A DNA stretch of 60,534 nt from a virus: positions 1-60,534 of the IMG/VR virus record IMGVR_UViG_3300034072_002238; one strand, written 5' to 3'. Position 1 is the stretch's first letter, and each line of letters begins with the position of its first letter. The notes below the pieces were generated by a model that saw only the letters and a list, made by a program, of their open reading frames with translations, had not been told where the DNA came from and ran no database searches. Position numbers and translations under genes: made by a program. Shown piece by piece: positions 1 through 7,930 of the stretch.

Positions 1-1257
1 ATGCTCACTGATGTCCAGATCCGGAACGCCAAGAAGCAAGAGAAGCCCTACAAGCTGACCGACTCGGGCGGGCTGCACATCTACATCGCGTCATCAGGCT
101 CAAAACTCTGGCGCATGAGATACCGATTTCGCGAAAAAGAAAAGCTCCTCTCCATCGGCTCTTATCCTGATCTGTCGCTCAGCGAAGCCAGGGCGGCACG
201 CGACAAGGCCAAGGCCGACCTCAAAGCTGGGCGCGATCCGGCAGCGGTCAAGAAGCTCGAAAAGCTGACCCCGACCAAGGCCAAGGCGGAATCGTTCGAA
301 GCCGTGGCACGGGAGTGGTTCGAGCTGCAGAAGCCGCAATGGGTCGAGCGCCACGCAGACGACGTGATCACCAGCCTTGAGACGGAAGTCTTCCCCTACC
401 TGGGCTCTTTCGTGGTGCGCGATCTCACCGCGACCGACGTGCTGCCGGTGCTACGCCTGGTCGAGCAGCGCGGCGCGATCGAGACGGCGCGCCGTATCCG
501 GCAGCGGATGTCGAGCGTTTTCGTCTATGCCATCGCCTCGGGCCGCGCTGCGACCGATCCGGCGGCGATCGTGCAGAAGGCCATGGCTCCGCTCAAGAAA
601 GGGCGGCAGCCCGCCATCATCGACATCGAGGGCGCCCGCGGCATCCTGCGTGCCACCGAAACGACGCCGGCGCATCCCGTCACGAAGCTGGCGTTGCGCA
701 TCCTTGCCCTCACTGCCGTTAGACCAGGCACACTGGTATCGACGCCCTGGAGCGAATGGGACGAGCCGGCGATCAAGGATGGCCTATGGCAGATCCCGGC
801 CCAGCGGATGAAGCTCAAGCTGCATCACAAGGAAGATGAAAACCGGGATCACATCGTGCCGTTGTCTCGTGAGGCAATCGGCGCGATCGAGGCGCTGCGG
901 TCACTGACGGGCAGAGGAAGGCTGGCATTCCCGAATGCACGGCACGCGCACAAGCAGATGTCGGAGAACGCAATCGGCTATCTGCTGAACCGCTCGGGCT
1001 ATCACGGCCGGCATGTGCCGCATGGCTGGCGCGCCACGTTCAGTTCGGTGATGAATGAGGCATACCCCGCCGACAAGCACGTCATTGACCTGATGTTGGC
1101 GCACATAGCGAAGGACAAGGTCGAGGGCGCCTATAACCGCGCCTTGCATCTCGATCGGCGCATCGAGCTTGCGCAGATCTGGGCCGACATGCTTATGAAA
1201 GAAGCGCCGCCGGCAGCGGATATGTTGGTCGGGCCGAGGAAGATACTGAAAGCCTAA
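1..1257 (+). CDS. int: Tyrosine-recombinase integrase (P4-like)
   Basis: Site-specific recombinase expected to integrate and excise the phage. The 418-residue protein has the usual layout: an N-terminal arm-binding domain of the DUF4102 type (about 1-90, with GGLHIYI and IGSYPDLSL), a core-binding SAM-like domain (about 95-200) and a C-terminal catalytic domain. The catalytic set is visible: R241 in LTAVRPG, H341 and R344 in HGWR, H368 in LAHIA, and Y378 in GAYNRA. Length is normal for the family and it looks intact. It converges on the minus-strand gene ending at 1254, sharing 4 bp. The gene begins at the first base of the window, so its promoter and the neighbouring att site cannot be seen. 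Confidence 0.95.
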   Translation: MLTDVQIRNAKKQEKPYKLTDSGGLHIYIASSGSKLWRMRYRFREKEKLLSIGSYPDLSLSEARAARDKAKADLKAGRDPAAVKKLEKLTPTKAKAESFEAVAREWFELQKPQWVERHADDVITSLETEVFPYLGSFVVRDLTATDVLPVLRLVEQRGAIETARRIRQRMSSVFVYAIASGRAATDPAAIVQKAMAPLKKGRQPAIIDIEGARGILRATETTPAHPVTKLALRILALTAVRPGTLVSTPWSEWDEPAIKDGLWQIPAQRMKLKLHHKEDENRDHIVPLSREAIGAIEALRSLTGRGRLAFPNARHAHKQMSENAIGYLLNRSGYHGRHVPHGWRATFSSVMNEAYPADKHVIDLMLAHIAKDKVEGAYNRALHLDRRIELAQIWADMLMKEAPPAADMLVGPRKILKA

Positions 1258-1568
1258 TAGCCTTCCGGCCTGTATCCTCTGATCAGCTTGGAAAAGATGA
1301 ATTCCAGCGGATGATCCCAGATCTTATGGTCGTAGCGCTTGCGCGCGTGAACCTCCCACGGAATCCAGACGTCTCCGCCGGGCGTCCGGAAGTGGACGTA
1401 TTCGAATACGTCGTAGGTGACCTTGTCCATCTGCAAGGCCATATCTGCGACGTTGAAAGCGGGGAGCACCTCGTTCAGTTCGGCCGCTTTATACCGATCG
1501 TCGAAGTGGGTGATGCGCTTGCCGTCGAGCGGTCCACCGAGTGCCAGGCCATCATACATTTCAGTCAT
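1254..1568 (-). CDS. Hypothetical phage protein
   Basis: 104-residue soluble protein of unknown function. The start contains GGPLDGKRI, a motif I recognise from many small phage proteins of unknown role. It is the last gene of the leftward operon that begins at 6809. It overlaps the upstream gene by 8 bp; an ATG three codons in (1559) is an alternative start. No domain that would suggest an activity. Confidence 0.7.
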   Translation of the reverse strand: MTEMYDGLALGGPLDGKRITHFDDRYKAAELNEVLPAFNVADMALQMDKVTYDVFEYVHFRTPGGDVWIPWEVHARKRYDHKIWDHPLEFIFSKLIRGYRPEGY

Positions 1569-2010
1569 GCCCCCATGATTTCGCTATCTGTACGAATTTG
1601 TCGTAGCCGTCGTGGCCGGGACGGCCTGAAAGTTCAGAGATCGGCGTTCCTATGAACTCGCCGGTTTCGCGTCCAAATATGAACACGCCGCAGCAATCGT
1701 CATCGCACCGGCGGCGATCATCAATCCATTCGTATGGCGCGGCCTCTCCGCATTCGACGCAAAAGTAATCCCGCTCGCCGGGTTCATACTGGTAATCGGG
1801 ATGCTCGCAACATTCGGGGCAGACCGCAGCGCCCGGGTTTTCCGGCCACCAGGCCATGATCCTATCGCGCTTTCGGCAAACTCGGCAGGGCGGCGCATCG
1901 TGGCCGATGCGGATTTTCAGGCCCGGCACATACAGGTCGAGTCCGAAGTGCAGCCAGCGGATGTTCGGTTTCCAGTGCCAGAAGAACGTTCGACTGACTT
2001 CGATCATCAC
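1561..2010 (-). CDS. Cysteine-rich zinc-binding-like hypothetical protein
   Basis: 149 residues, rich in tryptophan and cysteine. Pairs CRVC (about 42-45), CPEC (67-70), CVEC (84-87) and a later DDDCCG suggest two zinc knuckles, so it may bind nucleic acid or protein. It is not a recognised family. It overlaps the upstream gene by 4 bp, consistent with translational coupling in the leftward operon. Confidence 0.7.
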   Translation of the reverse strand: MMIEVSRTFFWHWKPNIRWLHFGLDLYVPGLKIRIGHDAPPCRVCRKRDRIMAWWPENPGAAVCPECCEHPDYQYEPGERDYFCVECGEAAPYEWIDDRRRCDDDCCGVFIFGRETGEFIGTPISELSGRPGHDGYDKFVQIAKSWGHD

Positions 2011-2222
2011 TTCTGATCCTCGGTGTACGATTCCAGCGCCAGCGGCGCGCTTTGCAGGGCCGCGTTGTACCCGTCGAGATACCCCTGCGGCATCACTCTA
2101 AGCTCGGGGTCGCTGTTGGCCATCTCACGGGTCATGGTCCACTCCTTGGCCAGCCATTCCGCGAACGCGGTCAACTCTTCCTGGACCAGAGCGGCCATGC
2201 GGGTTTCGATTGAGCCCCTCAT
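2007..2222 (-). CDS. Hypothetical small protein
   Basis: 71 residues, predicted helical and acidic, no known motif. The start codon overlaps the stop of the upstream gene (ATGA) and its own stop overlaps the next gene. That tight packing on both sides is the main support that it is real. Confidence 0.65.
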   Translation of the reverse strand: MRGSIETRMAALVQEELTAFAEWLAKEWTMTREMANSDPELRVMPQGYLDGYNAALQSAPLALESYTEDQK

Positions 2223-2440
2223 GCTCCCTCCGTCAGGTCATTGAAGGTTCTGGCGCGCGGCTCCTGATCCTGCGGACCGTCGGCGAAAACGACCAGGTCG
2301 CCATCATCCATCTCTCGTCGAGCGCAGGCATCCCATCGGGGATGGATGTAATGCGGTGCCCCGAACGTCTTCACCGCATTCCAGTAGCGGTCATCCTTGA
2401 AGCCGACGAAGTGGACGATACGAGTGGCAAGCTGAGACAC
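2219..2440 (-). CDS. Hypothetical small protein
   Basis: 73 residues with a GTG start that shares one base with the TAG of the upstream gene. The N-terminus reads like a beta-strand (IVHFVGF) followed by a Trp/His-rich part. Similar short proteins around a conserved FVGF...R.N.A...FG..D pattern are common in phages, but no function is known to me. Confidence 0.65.
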   Translation of the reverse strand: MSQLATRIVHFVGFKDDRYWNAVKTFGAPHYIHPRWDACARREMDDGDLVVFADGPQDQEPRARTFNDLTEGA

Positions 2441-2694
2441 TAGCGGTCAAACCTTTGGCGATGCGCCGGCACCGGTCGGTTGTGCAGCTCCATCTCTTCC
2501 TCATTGGTGAGTTTCAGAAACAACCGATTCCGCGCCCTCAGAATGTTCAGCAGATCTGGAAGTTGATGGCCTTCGCCGTAGCCGGCACCAAGCATGGTGC
2601 GGACCGCCTCCGTGAAATCAAGCATTTGCTGCTCGTAAGATCCGGCAGCGTAGTATGGCGGGGCCTCTTGCCCCATACGGTTCTCATCGGTCAT
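2440..2694 (-). CDS. Hypothetical small protein
   Basis: 84 residues. The open frame runs further upstream, but the ATG at 2694 overlaps the TGA of the upstream nuclease-like gene as ATGA, the rule in this operon, so I start it there. The body is an acidic helical protein (residues about 20-75) with no recognised domain. Confidence 0.65.
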   Translation of the reverse strand: MTDENRMGQEAPPYYAAGSYEQQMLDFTEAVRTMLGAGYGEGHQLPDLLNILRARNRLFLKLTNEEEMELHNRPVPAHRQRFDR

Positions 2695-3380
2695 GCGGCT
2701 TTGTCCTCGTAAATGGCTGGGTCCGCCTCGCAGCACTCTCTGGCGCGGAGCCTCCGACATATTCCCAGCGTCAGTTCTTTTCCGGTGCAGTGCCAACGCA
2801 GCGCCGCGGCCATCTCGGGCATGGTGGACTTCCGCGACGTTGATACGCGCAGCTCTCCACAGAGAACTCTCAATTCCTCGCGCCATAGCAGGTCCAGTGC
2901 GCCTTCCGGCAGCGGGGCATCGAGCCGCCGCTGTTTGAGGTCCCAACGCTCAAAACCATCGTGAGACCACGACGGATCGAGCGTCCTTCTGACCTTCGGG
3001 AACACCCACGTTTCAGCGGAATAGTCCCAATTTTGCGGGTATGTCTTGAGATAGAACTCTCCGTCCCGCTCGTAGTGACATGCCTTGGGGTGCGTCTTCT
3101 GCTCGATGAGGAATTTCTCGTGAATAGCCGCAACGGTCAGATGCGAGCACTTGCTCATGGCGGCGACCTGGTCCCGCAATCGGTCCAGCTTGTCCTTCGC
3201 TGATTTGATCTCGACGGCGATAATCTCAGCATGGCCGACCGCGATAAGATCCATGCGATTGGTGCCTAGACCACTGACATTGATCTCGTGGATGATCCGA
3301 GCGCTGGGGCGTAGTTCGCGCAGGCGCGCGACTACCGCGTCCCGGATTTCGGCTTCAGCGGTCGAGCGATAAGCAGGCAT
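2691..3380 (-). CDS. PD-(D/E)XK nuclease-like protein
   Basis: 229 residues. The N-terminal half carries the signature of the restriction-endonuclease-like fold: an acidic helix (about 8-20), then RMDLIAVG (D at about 44) and, 14 residues on, VEIKSAKDKLDRLRDQ (E at about 57, K at 59). This resembles the MmcB/sce7726-like nucleases of alphaproteobacteria. A DNA repair or DNA-processing role is an inference. The C-terminal 100 residues are not recognised. It lies between a lipoprotein gene and small unknown genes, 3 bp from the former. A catalytically dead relative is possible. Confidence 0.6.
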   Translation of the reverse strand: MPAYRSTAEAEIRDAVVARLRELRPSARIIHEINVSGLGTNRMDLIAVGHAEIIAVEIKSAKDKLDRLRDQVAAMSKCSHLTVAAIHEKFLIEQKTHPKACHYERDGEFYLKTYPQNWDYSAETWVFPKVRRTLDPSWSHDGFERWDLKQRRLDAPLPEGALDLLWREELRVLCGELRVSTSRKSTMPEMAAALRWHCTGKELTLGICRRLRARECCEADPAIYEDKAA

Positions 3381-3383
3381 TCG

Positions 3384-3695
3384 TCACCTCGCCGCTTCCA
3401 ATTCGAACTGCTGGATCCCTCGCACCAAGGCGACAGGGGCAAAGTTTATCGGGCCATCCCGACCAAACATTCGGGCACTGGACGTGATTTGCAGCGAATT
3501 GAAGCGGACACTGTAGTTACAGTCTCCGCCGTGCCTCACTCGGTGGCACCAGGCGTCCACGACCATGCCTTCATTCCCGAACGCCTTCATCTGGACCATC
3601 TGCCCAGGCTTGAATGCCGGTTCGGGTCGTTCGTCGCCCTCGCAGGACGAAAGAACGACCATCGACATGACAATCGCAGCTGCACTCAATTTCAT
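3384..3695 (-). CDS. Putative lipoprotein
   Basis: 103 residues beginning with a lipoprotein signal peptide: a short basic start, a hydrophobic stretch (AAIVMSMVVL) and a lipobox LSSC with the lipidated Cys at about 18. The mature part is a small beta-rich domain with FKPGQMVQMK near its start, reminiscent of SH3-like folds. Membrane-anchored phage lipoproteins made in lysogens often act in superinfection exclusion; here that is only a guess from location in the lysogeny-side operon. Start overlaps the preceding stop (ATGA). Confidence 0.7.
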   Translation of the reverse strand: MKLSAAAIVMSMVVLSSCEGDERPEPAFKPGQMVQMKAFGNEGMVVDAWCHRVRHGGDCNYSVRFNSLQITSSARMFGRDGPINFAPVALVRGIQQFELEAAR

Positions 3696-3895
3696 TGGAC
3701 ACCTCCACCGGGCTTGCTCTGCCCCTCGTTGAAATCACGCTGACGGCCAACGGCCTCGCCCCACGTCTCACAGAGCGCGACCACGATGCCCTCAATCCGG
3801 CTCTCGGTCTGTGTCGCGCGATCCACTTTCAGCACCGCAAATTTCTCCGGCTGGTCTGCTATGAGCTCGATAACTTCGAAGGTGAAATTGCTCAT
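3692..3895 (-). CDS. Hypothetical small protein
   Basis: 67 residues, a predicted alpha/beta protein (FTFEVIELI... KFAVLKVDR) with no recognised domain. It overlaps the methyltransferase upstream and the lipoprotein downstream by 4 bp each, so it is translationally coupled to both. Confidence 0.65.
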   Translation of the reverse strand: MSNFTFEVIELIADQPEKFAVLKVDRATQTESRIEGIVVALCETWGEAVGRQRDFNEGQSKPGGGVQ

Positions 3896-6027
3896 TCCGC
3901 CGCCTCGCCACCGTTCATGAAGTTGGCCTTGACGACCATCTCCCAGCAGTTGGCCGCCACGATCGCGGCATAGGGATAAGGCGACACGCTGTTGCCGCAG
4001 CAGCTGACCTGCACATCCTTCGGAAAGGCGACGAAGTGCCTGTTATCACCCTCGCCCTGCCAGACCCCGTCAATGACATAGTCAGGCGGAAAGCCTTGCG
4101 CGTTGAACAGCTCGCGCGGGGTCAGCATACGCATGCCGATATCGACGATGACGACGACCAGTTCGCCAATGGTCAGCGTCACGAATTCGCGCTCGTCCCA
4201 GAAGCCATGCGCCCGCATGAAATCCGCCACTTCACGCGCCCGGGCCTCCTGCTCCGGCCGGAAAGGCGGAATATCGAGCACGGCTTCGACATGGCCGAAA
4301 CGGTCATTGACGGTGACGGTGTGGCAGGGCTCGTCATGCCGGGCCCCGTCGCCCGTGCCGTAATATTTCGAGAAGAAGGGCGCGACGAGCTGCGACTTGT
4401 TGACGTCGGCCGTGACGGTGCCGAGCGGCTCGTCAATCGCATGGCCGGTGCTGTTGCCGAACTGGCGCGCGATGAAGGCTGTCACCGGGCTCTGCTGGGC
4501 CCCGGTCGCCGTCACCGTCGACAGCGGCTCATCCGCCCCCCGGCCCGGATTGACGCCACCGATCCGGCGGCTGTCATTGTTCTGCTGGGCGACGAAGGCC
4601 GTCGCAACCGCATGTTTCACACCACCGGCAACGACAGTGCCCAGCGGTTTTTCGATGTCGAGGGACCGAGGCGCTTGCCCATCCCGCTCACCATAGCCCG
4701 TCTGCACAAGCGTCGGGACGATCACCGCATGCCGGTTTTCCGTCGTGATCGTGCGCAGCGGCTCGGAAACATCCGCCGACCTGTCATCACCACCCGCACC
4801 CGGCCCATAGAAGGTCGTCAGGTGCGGCACGATGACGGCATTCTGGTCCTTGCCGCTCGCCGTGATGGTATGATGCGGATCCTCGACCGATCGCACCCCG
4901 CCGCCCTGCTGGGCATAGGTCAGGACAGGCGCGATCATGCCGACGGGAGCCGCGCCGCCAGGCTTCTTGATGTAGCTGTTGGCCGTTATCGTGGGCAATG
5001 GCTCGTTCATCGCGCTGCCGGTCGCGCCTGAGTTGAAGCGAGTGATCGAGGGAGCAATCAGCGCCTTCTCGCCCCGATGCGCCCCGGTGATAGTGCGCAA
5101 CGGCTCGGCGATATCTTCCAGCCGGGCACCATGGGTGACATTCACCAGAAACGGCCGCTCGGCATCGAGTACATAGCGCATCATGCCGCGCGCCACCCTG
5201 GCCATGGTATTGTCGGCCAGCGGCCGCACGGCGCGAAGGTGGTGCTTTTCCCAGATCTCCGCCTTCGTGTCGAAGATCGAGGGGCAAGGAAGCGACCAGT
5301 CGATGATGGTATAGGCGCCCGGCCACGGCAGCTTTCGCCCCTCGATCACGTCGTCGCTGTCCGGATGCCCGTGTGTCGGCTCCGGCCAGACGATCGGCTT
5401 GCCGTCAAACCGGATGACCAGAAACAGCCGCTTGCGGATCGTCGGCGCGCCATAATCGCAGGCCTTGAGTTCGCGCCACTCGATCTTGCCGCCCAGCTTG
5501 CGGATCTTCTTGCACCAGGCCTCAAAGGTCTGCCCGCGACGGTCAGGACACGGCATCAGCCCGCGCTCGGTCTCGATCAGCGGCCCCCAGTCCTTCCATT
5601 CCTCGACGTTTTCCATGGTGACGACATCGACCTTGCCGCCGCTCTTCTGGATGCGCTCGATCCATCCGGGAATGATCCAGGCCAGATCGCGGATGTTGCG
5701 CTCGACGGGTTTGCCGCCCTTCGCCTTGGAGAAGTGCTTGCAGTCGGGCGAGAAGTGCATGAGGCCGATATGGCGACCGCGCATATGGTCAAGCGGATCG
5801 ACGCGATAGACGTTTTCCGACAGGTGCAGCGTCTCGGGATGGTTCGCCGCATGCAGCGCAAGTGCTGCCTCGTTGTGGTTGATGGCGATATCGGGCGAGC
5901 GCCCCAGCGCCATCTCGATCCCGGTCGAGGCGCCACCACCGCCGGCAAAGCTGTCGACGATCAGCGGACGTCGCGCGGCTGGGATCGGCAGCGGCTGGAA
6001 CTCGTCAAAGAGGGTGCGCATGTTCAT
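3892..6027 (-). CDS. dcm: DNA (cytosine-5) methyltransferase, phage type with repeat insert
   Basis: 711 residues. It transfers a methyl group from S-adenosylmethionine to C5 of cytosine in DNA. Motif I is DSFAGGGGASTG (about 25-36); the catalytic Cys is in SPDCKHFS (C96) in place of the classical PCQ; the ENV motif is at 139-141 (MENVEEW); the C-terminal conserved block has TPRELFNAQGFP (about 635-648). Between about 300 and 580 there is a long insert built of repeats of the type DEPLxTVTA followed by FIARQ or FVAQQ, at the usual place of target recognition. No partner endonuclease is adjacent, so it is probably a solitary enzyme masking phage DNA or tuning expression. 4-bp overlaps on both sides. 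Confidence 0.92.
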   Translation of the reverse strand: MNMRTLFDEFQPLPIPAARRPLIVDSFAGGGGASTGIEMALGRSPDIAINHNEAALALHAANHPETLHLSENVYRVDPLDHMRGRHIGLMHFSPDCKHFSKAKGGKPVERNIRDLAWIIPGWIERIQKSGGKVDVVTMENVEEWKDWGPLIETERGLMPCPDRRGQTFEAWCKKIRKLGGKIEWRELKACDYGAPTIRKRLFLVIRFDGKPIVWPEPTHGHPDSDDVIEGRKLPWPGAYTIIDWSLPCPSIFDTKAEIWEKHHLRAVRPLADNTMARVARGMMRYVLDAERPFLVNVTHGARLEDIAEPLRTITGAHRGEKALIAPSITRFNSGATGSAMNEPLPTITANSYIKKPGGAAPVGMIAPVLTYAQQGGGVRSVEDPHHTITASGKDQNAVIVPHLTTFYGPGAGGDDRSADVSEPLRTITTENRHAVIVPTLVQTGYGERDGQAPRSLDIEKPLGTVVAGGVKHAVATAFVAQQNNDSRRIGGVNPGRGADEPLSTVTATGAQQSPVTAFIARQFGNSTGHAIDEPLGTVTADVNKSQLVAPFFSKYYGTGDGARHDEPCHTVTVNDRFGHVEAVLDIPPFRPEQEARAREVADFMRAHGFWDEREFVTLTIGELVVVIVDIGMRMLTPRELFNAQGFPPDYVIDGVWQGEGDNRHFVAFPKDVQVSCCGNSVSPYPYAAIVAANCWEMVVKANFMNGGEAAE

Positions 6028-6290
6028 GCTGCTGAGCCCTCCCCGGAGAGAGGAATGCTAAATGATATTGATGATCCCCCGTCAGTTGGGTCCTCACCTT
6101 TGTCGAGGAACCACAACGCCGCTTTGCCGGCGACAGTGAGTTTCCGGTCTTGCGTCACAAGACCCTGTCGGACGAGATCCCAGCCGCAATTCGGATAGCT
6201 GAACATGGGTGGAAAACTGCCCGTCTTCTCAAATTCGGCGCAGGCTTCCATGAGCCGGATTTGGTCAGACCTTTTGATTTCATCAGCCAT
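6024..6290 (-). CDS. Hypothetical small protein
   Basis: 88 residues with a possible winged-helix-like middle (MFSYPNCGWDLVRQGLVTQDRKLTVAGKAAL style helix-turn-strand pattern at about 28-58). That could make it a small DNA-binding protein, but the similarity is weak. Overlaps dcm by 4 bp. Confidence 0.6.
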   Translation of the reverse strand: MADEIKRSDQIRLMEACAEFEKTGSFPPMFSYPNCGWDLVRQGLVTQDRKLTVAGKAALWFLDKGEDPTDGGSSISFSIPLSGEGSAA

Positions 6291-6603
6291 GGGCCGAGCC
6301 CTCCGCGGTGGCTAACAGAGCGTAAATCTCTGCCCCGCGCTCGCGGGCTTTCTCCTCTGTGCTGACGAACGTGAACATCGACCCGGAGAGGAGTTGCGCG
6401 ATGTCGCGAAGAACCTCGCGATCAACGGCGACGGTTTTTTGAGATCCGTCCACATTTTGCGTGGGCGGCGAATTTTTGGCTTCCAGCCGCGCGTCGTTCT
6501 GCCCCGCCAAGTAGCCCGCTAGGAACCGATGGTGGCGCTTGTCGTACACGCTCCTTGATATGGTTAAGTCTGCAATCGCTCTCCGGATCTTGCCCATGCT
6601 CAT
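6283..6603 (-). CDS. Hypothetical small protein
   Basis: 106 residues. The frame is open further upstream, but ATG at 6603 overlaps the TGA of the excisionase-like gene, so I start it there. The first half is basic and tyrosine-rich (YDKRHHRFLAGYLAGQND), the second acidic and helical. No family recognised. Confidence 0.6.
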   Translation of the reverse strand: MSMGKIRRAIADLTISRSVYDKRHHRFLAGYLAGQNDARLEAKNSPPTQNVDGSQKTVAVDREVLRDIAQLLSGSMFTFVSTEEKARERGAEIYALLATAEGSAHG

Positions 6604-6809
6604 GCCGCCACCTTCGTGAGCGAATTGATCCACGCGTCGATCTCGGACTTCTTCCAACGCACCATCTTTGGCCCGACCTGCACCGGCGCCGGGAACGCGC
6701 CCTGGTCGATCTTCCGATATATGCTGGTCTTGCCCATGCTGGTACGGGCGCAGACGTCGGTGAGTTTCAGGAGGGTGTCGCCGGCATAGCTGACGAGTTC
6801 TGCGGACAT
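6600..6809 (-). CDS. AlpA-family DNA-binding protein, excisionase candidate
   Basis: 69 residues with the MerR-like winged helix of the AlpA family: LLKLTDVCARTSMGKTSIYRKIDQG (about 13-37) followed by FPAPVQVGPKMVRWKKSEIDAW. Such proteins regulate or direct excision with P4-type integrases. It is the first gene of the leftward operon and sits beside a promoter with a phage operator just upstream, which fits a regulated excisionase. It could instead be a transcription regulator of int. Confidence 0.8.
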   Translation of the reverse strand: MSAELVSYAGDTLLKLTDVCARTSMGKTSIYRKIDQGAFPAPVQVGPKMVRWKKSEIDAWINSLTKVAA

Positions 6810-6888
6810 GGAAATGCTCCAGATGCCGAAGGCGTGCTTCGAATGTGAAGGGGAATGGCCTCTAGGGGCCGCTGCTGTCCGCGCGAAC

Positions 6889-6918
6889 CATATGGAACGG
6901 AGTGGGAACGATTGTCAA
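6889..6918 (-). promoter_or_regulatory. Promoter for the xis-dcm leftward operon
   Basis: On the minus strand TTGACA (6918 to 6913) is followed after 17 nt by CCATAT (6895 to 6890), or after 18 nt by CATATG. This is close to the rhizobial vegetative consensus CTTGAC-N17-CTATAT. It is 80 bp upstream of the AlpA-type gene. Confidence 0.6.
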
Positions 6919-6924
6919 GAAAAA

Positions 6925-6941
6925 GTTTCGTTTAACGAAAC
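6925..6941. promoter_or_regulatory. Operator O1, perfect 17-bp inverted repeat
   Basis: GTTTCGTTTAACGAAAC: two 8-bp arms around a single T, with no mismatch. It lies 6 bp upstream of the -35 box of the xis-operon promoter. Related copies occur at 43035, 43113, 43603, 43637 and 54853, so it is probably bound by the CI-like or Cro-like regulator encoded at 43 kb. Confidence 0.75.
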
Positions 6942-6957
6942 TAATATCCAAATCGGA

Positions 6958-7080
6958 TCAGGTGCCGCCTGAGCAATGTTGCCAGACCAGCCAGCCGGCG
7001 ACGACGAGAAGCGCGACAAGCACAACGCGCGCCTGTGGCTTTGCTGCTTGGGTCACGTGCCTCGCTTTAAGCCTTGTCAT
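6958..7080 (-). CDS. Tiny single-span membrane protein of the lysis cassette
   Basis: 40 residues: a basic N-terminus, then one strongly hydrophobic span (VVLVALLVVAGWLVW, about 19-33) and a short tail with one Cys. The ATG at 7080 has an AGGAG box 8 nt upstream and overlaps the end of the holin-like gene by 14 bp. Position as last gene of the lysis operon suggests an accessory lysis protein (spanin-like or holin modulator). Function is inferred from place and topology only. Confidence 0.55.
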   Translation of the reverse strand: MTRLKARHVTQAAKPQARVVLVALLVVAGWLVWQHCSGGT

Positions 7081-7402
7081 CGACATTGCTCCTGATTTCC
7101 GCGCGCCGGATGCGGAAGGCTTTCAGGATGATTTCGACGATGATCACCCCGCCGATTCCAAGGATGAAACCTCCCACGCCCGCTGATTGTTCAACCGGTA
7201 CATCGATCCGGCCCAGAACCCACTTGAACATGGGGATGCCGACCGGTGCGAGGAAATAGGCGGTGACAGCGCCAACGAAGAGGCGGCGCACACCGGATAT
7301 GACGCCGGACCACTCCATGGCGACCGAGACGGCGGAGCCCGCCATACCCGCCAGGGCGATTTCGCCTTTCCCGCTCGCGATCCATTCCCAGAGAGAAGTC
7401 AT
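7067..7402 (-). CDS. Holin-like membrane protein
   Basis: 111 residues with three likely membrane segments: about 14-32 (EIALAGMAGSAVSVAME), 38-58 (VRRLFVGAVTAYFLAPVGIP) and 74-94 (GVGGFILGIGGVIIVEIIL), then a charged tail (RIRRAE). The start MTSLWEWIASGKGE is one I recognise from phage membrane proteins next to endolysins. Together with the 3TM holin upstream it may form a holin pair, or act as an antiholin. Confidence 0.7.
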   Translation of the reverse strand: MTSLWEWIASGKGEIALAGMAGSAVSVAMEWSGVISGVRRLFVGAVTAYFLAPVGIPMFKWVLGRIDVPVEQSAGVGGFILGIGGVIIVEIILKAFRIRRAEIRSNVDDKA

Positions 7403-7411
7403 CCCGCCTCG

Positions 7412-7930
7412 CTACTTCTTCAGTCCGCGCAGGATCGTATTCCCGCCCATGTACAATGTGGTGAAGATCGTGAAGATGCCGAGGAACGTTGCGACATCGA
7501 GGCCCACCTCGATCTGGATGCCAGGAGCAACGGCCCAGATCACTGCGTTGGCCACTGGCCGAAGGATGATGTACCAGGCGATGCAAACCAGCATGAGCCA
7601 CATCCCGGCCGGGCGCCACATCCAGCCGAACGCACTGTCCTTCTGCATTTCAGCGAGCATGAGTTTATTGGCCTCACGCTGGGATTCGAGAATGGCCGCG
7701 ATCAGCTCCGGGCTAGCTGCCTCGATCTGTCGGATAGCGTCTTCCACCTGCTCGGCGGGAACCGATGGCAGAGCCTCGGGAGGCACCCCCACCTTGTTCG
7801 CGACAGCATCAATGACCGCGCCACCAATCTCGCCGGCAGCTCCGCCGACGTGCTGTTCGAGCAGACCTTTCACGATCGGGGCCCCGACCTTTGCGGCAGC
7901 GGTCAGAAGAATTGCGATGATGGGCGACAT
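7412..7930 (-). CDS. 3TM-type holin (GTA holin family)
   Basis: 172 residues. The N-terminal half is soluble and Ala/Val-rich; the second half has W(R)PAGMW followed by hydrophobic segments at about 108-128 and 138-162 (PF11351-like pattern). Holins of this class assemble in the inner membrane and release or trigger the endolysin. The start codon shares one base with the endolysin stop, so the two are co-translated. Confidence 0.8.
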   Translation of the reverse strand: MSPIIAILLTAAAKVGAPIVKGLLEQHVGGAAGEIGGAVIDAVANKVGVPPEALPSVPAEQVEDAIRQIEAASPELIAAILESQREANKLMLAEMQKDSAFGWMWRPAGMWLMLVCIAWYIILRPVANAVIWAVAPGIQIEVGLDVATFLGIFTIFTTLYMGGNTILRGLKK

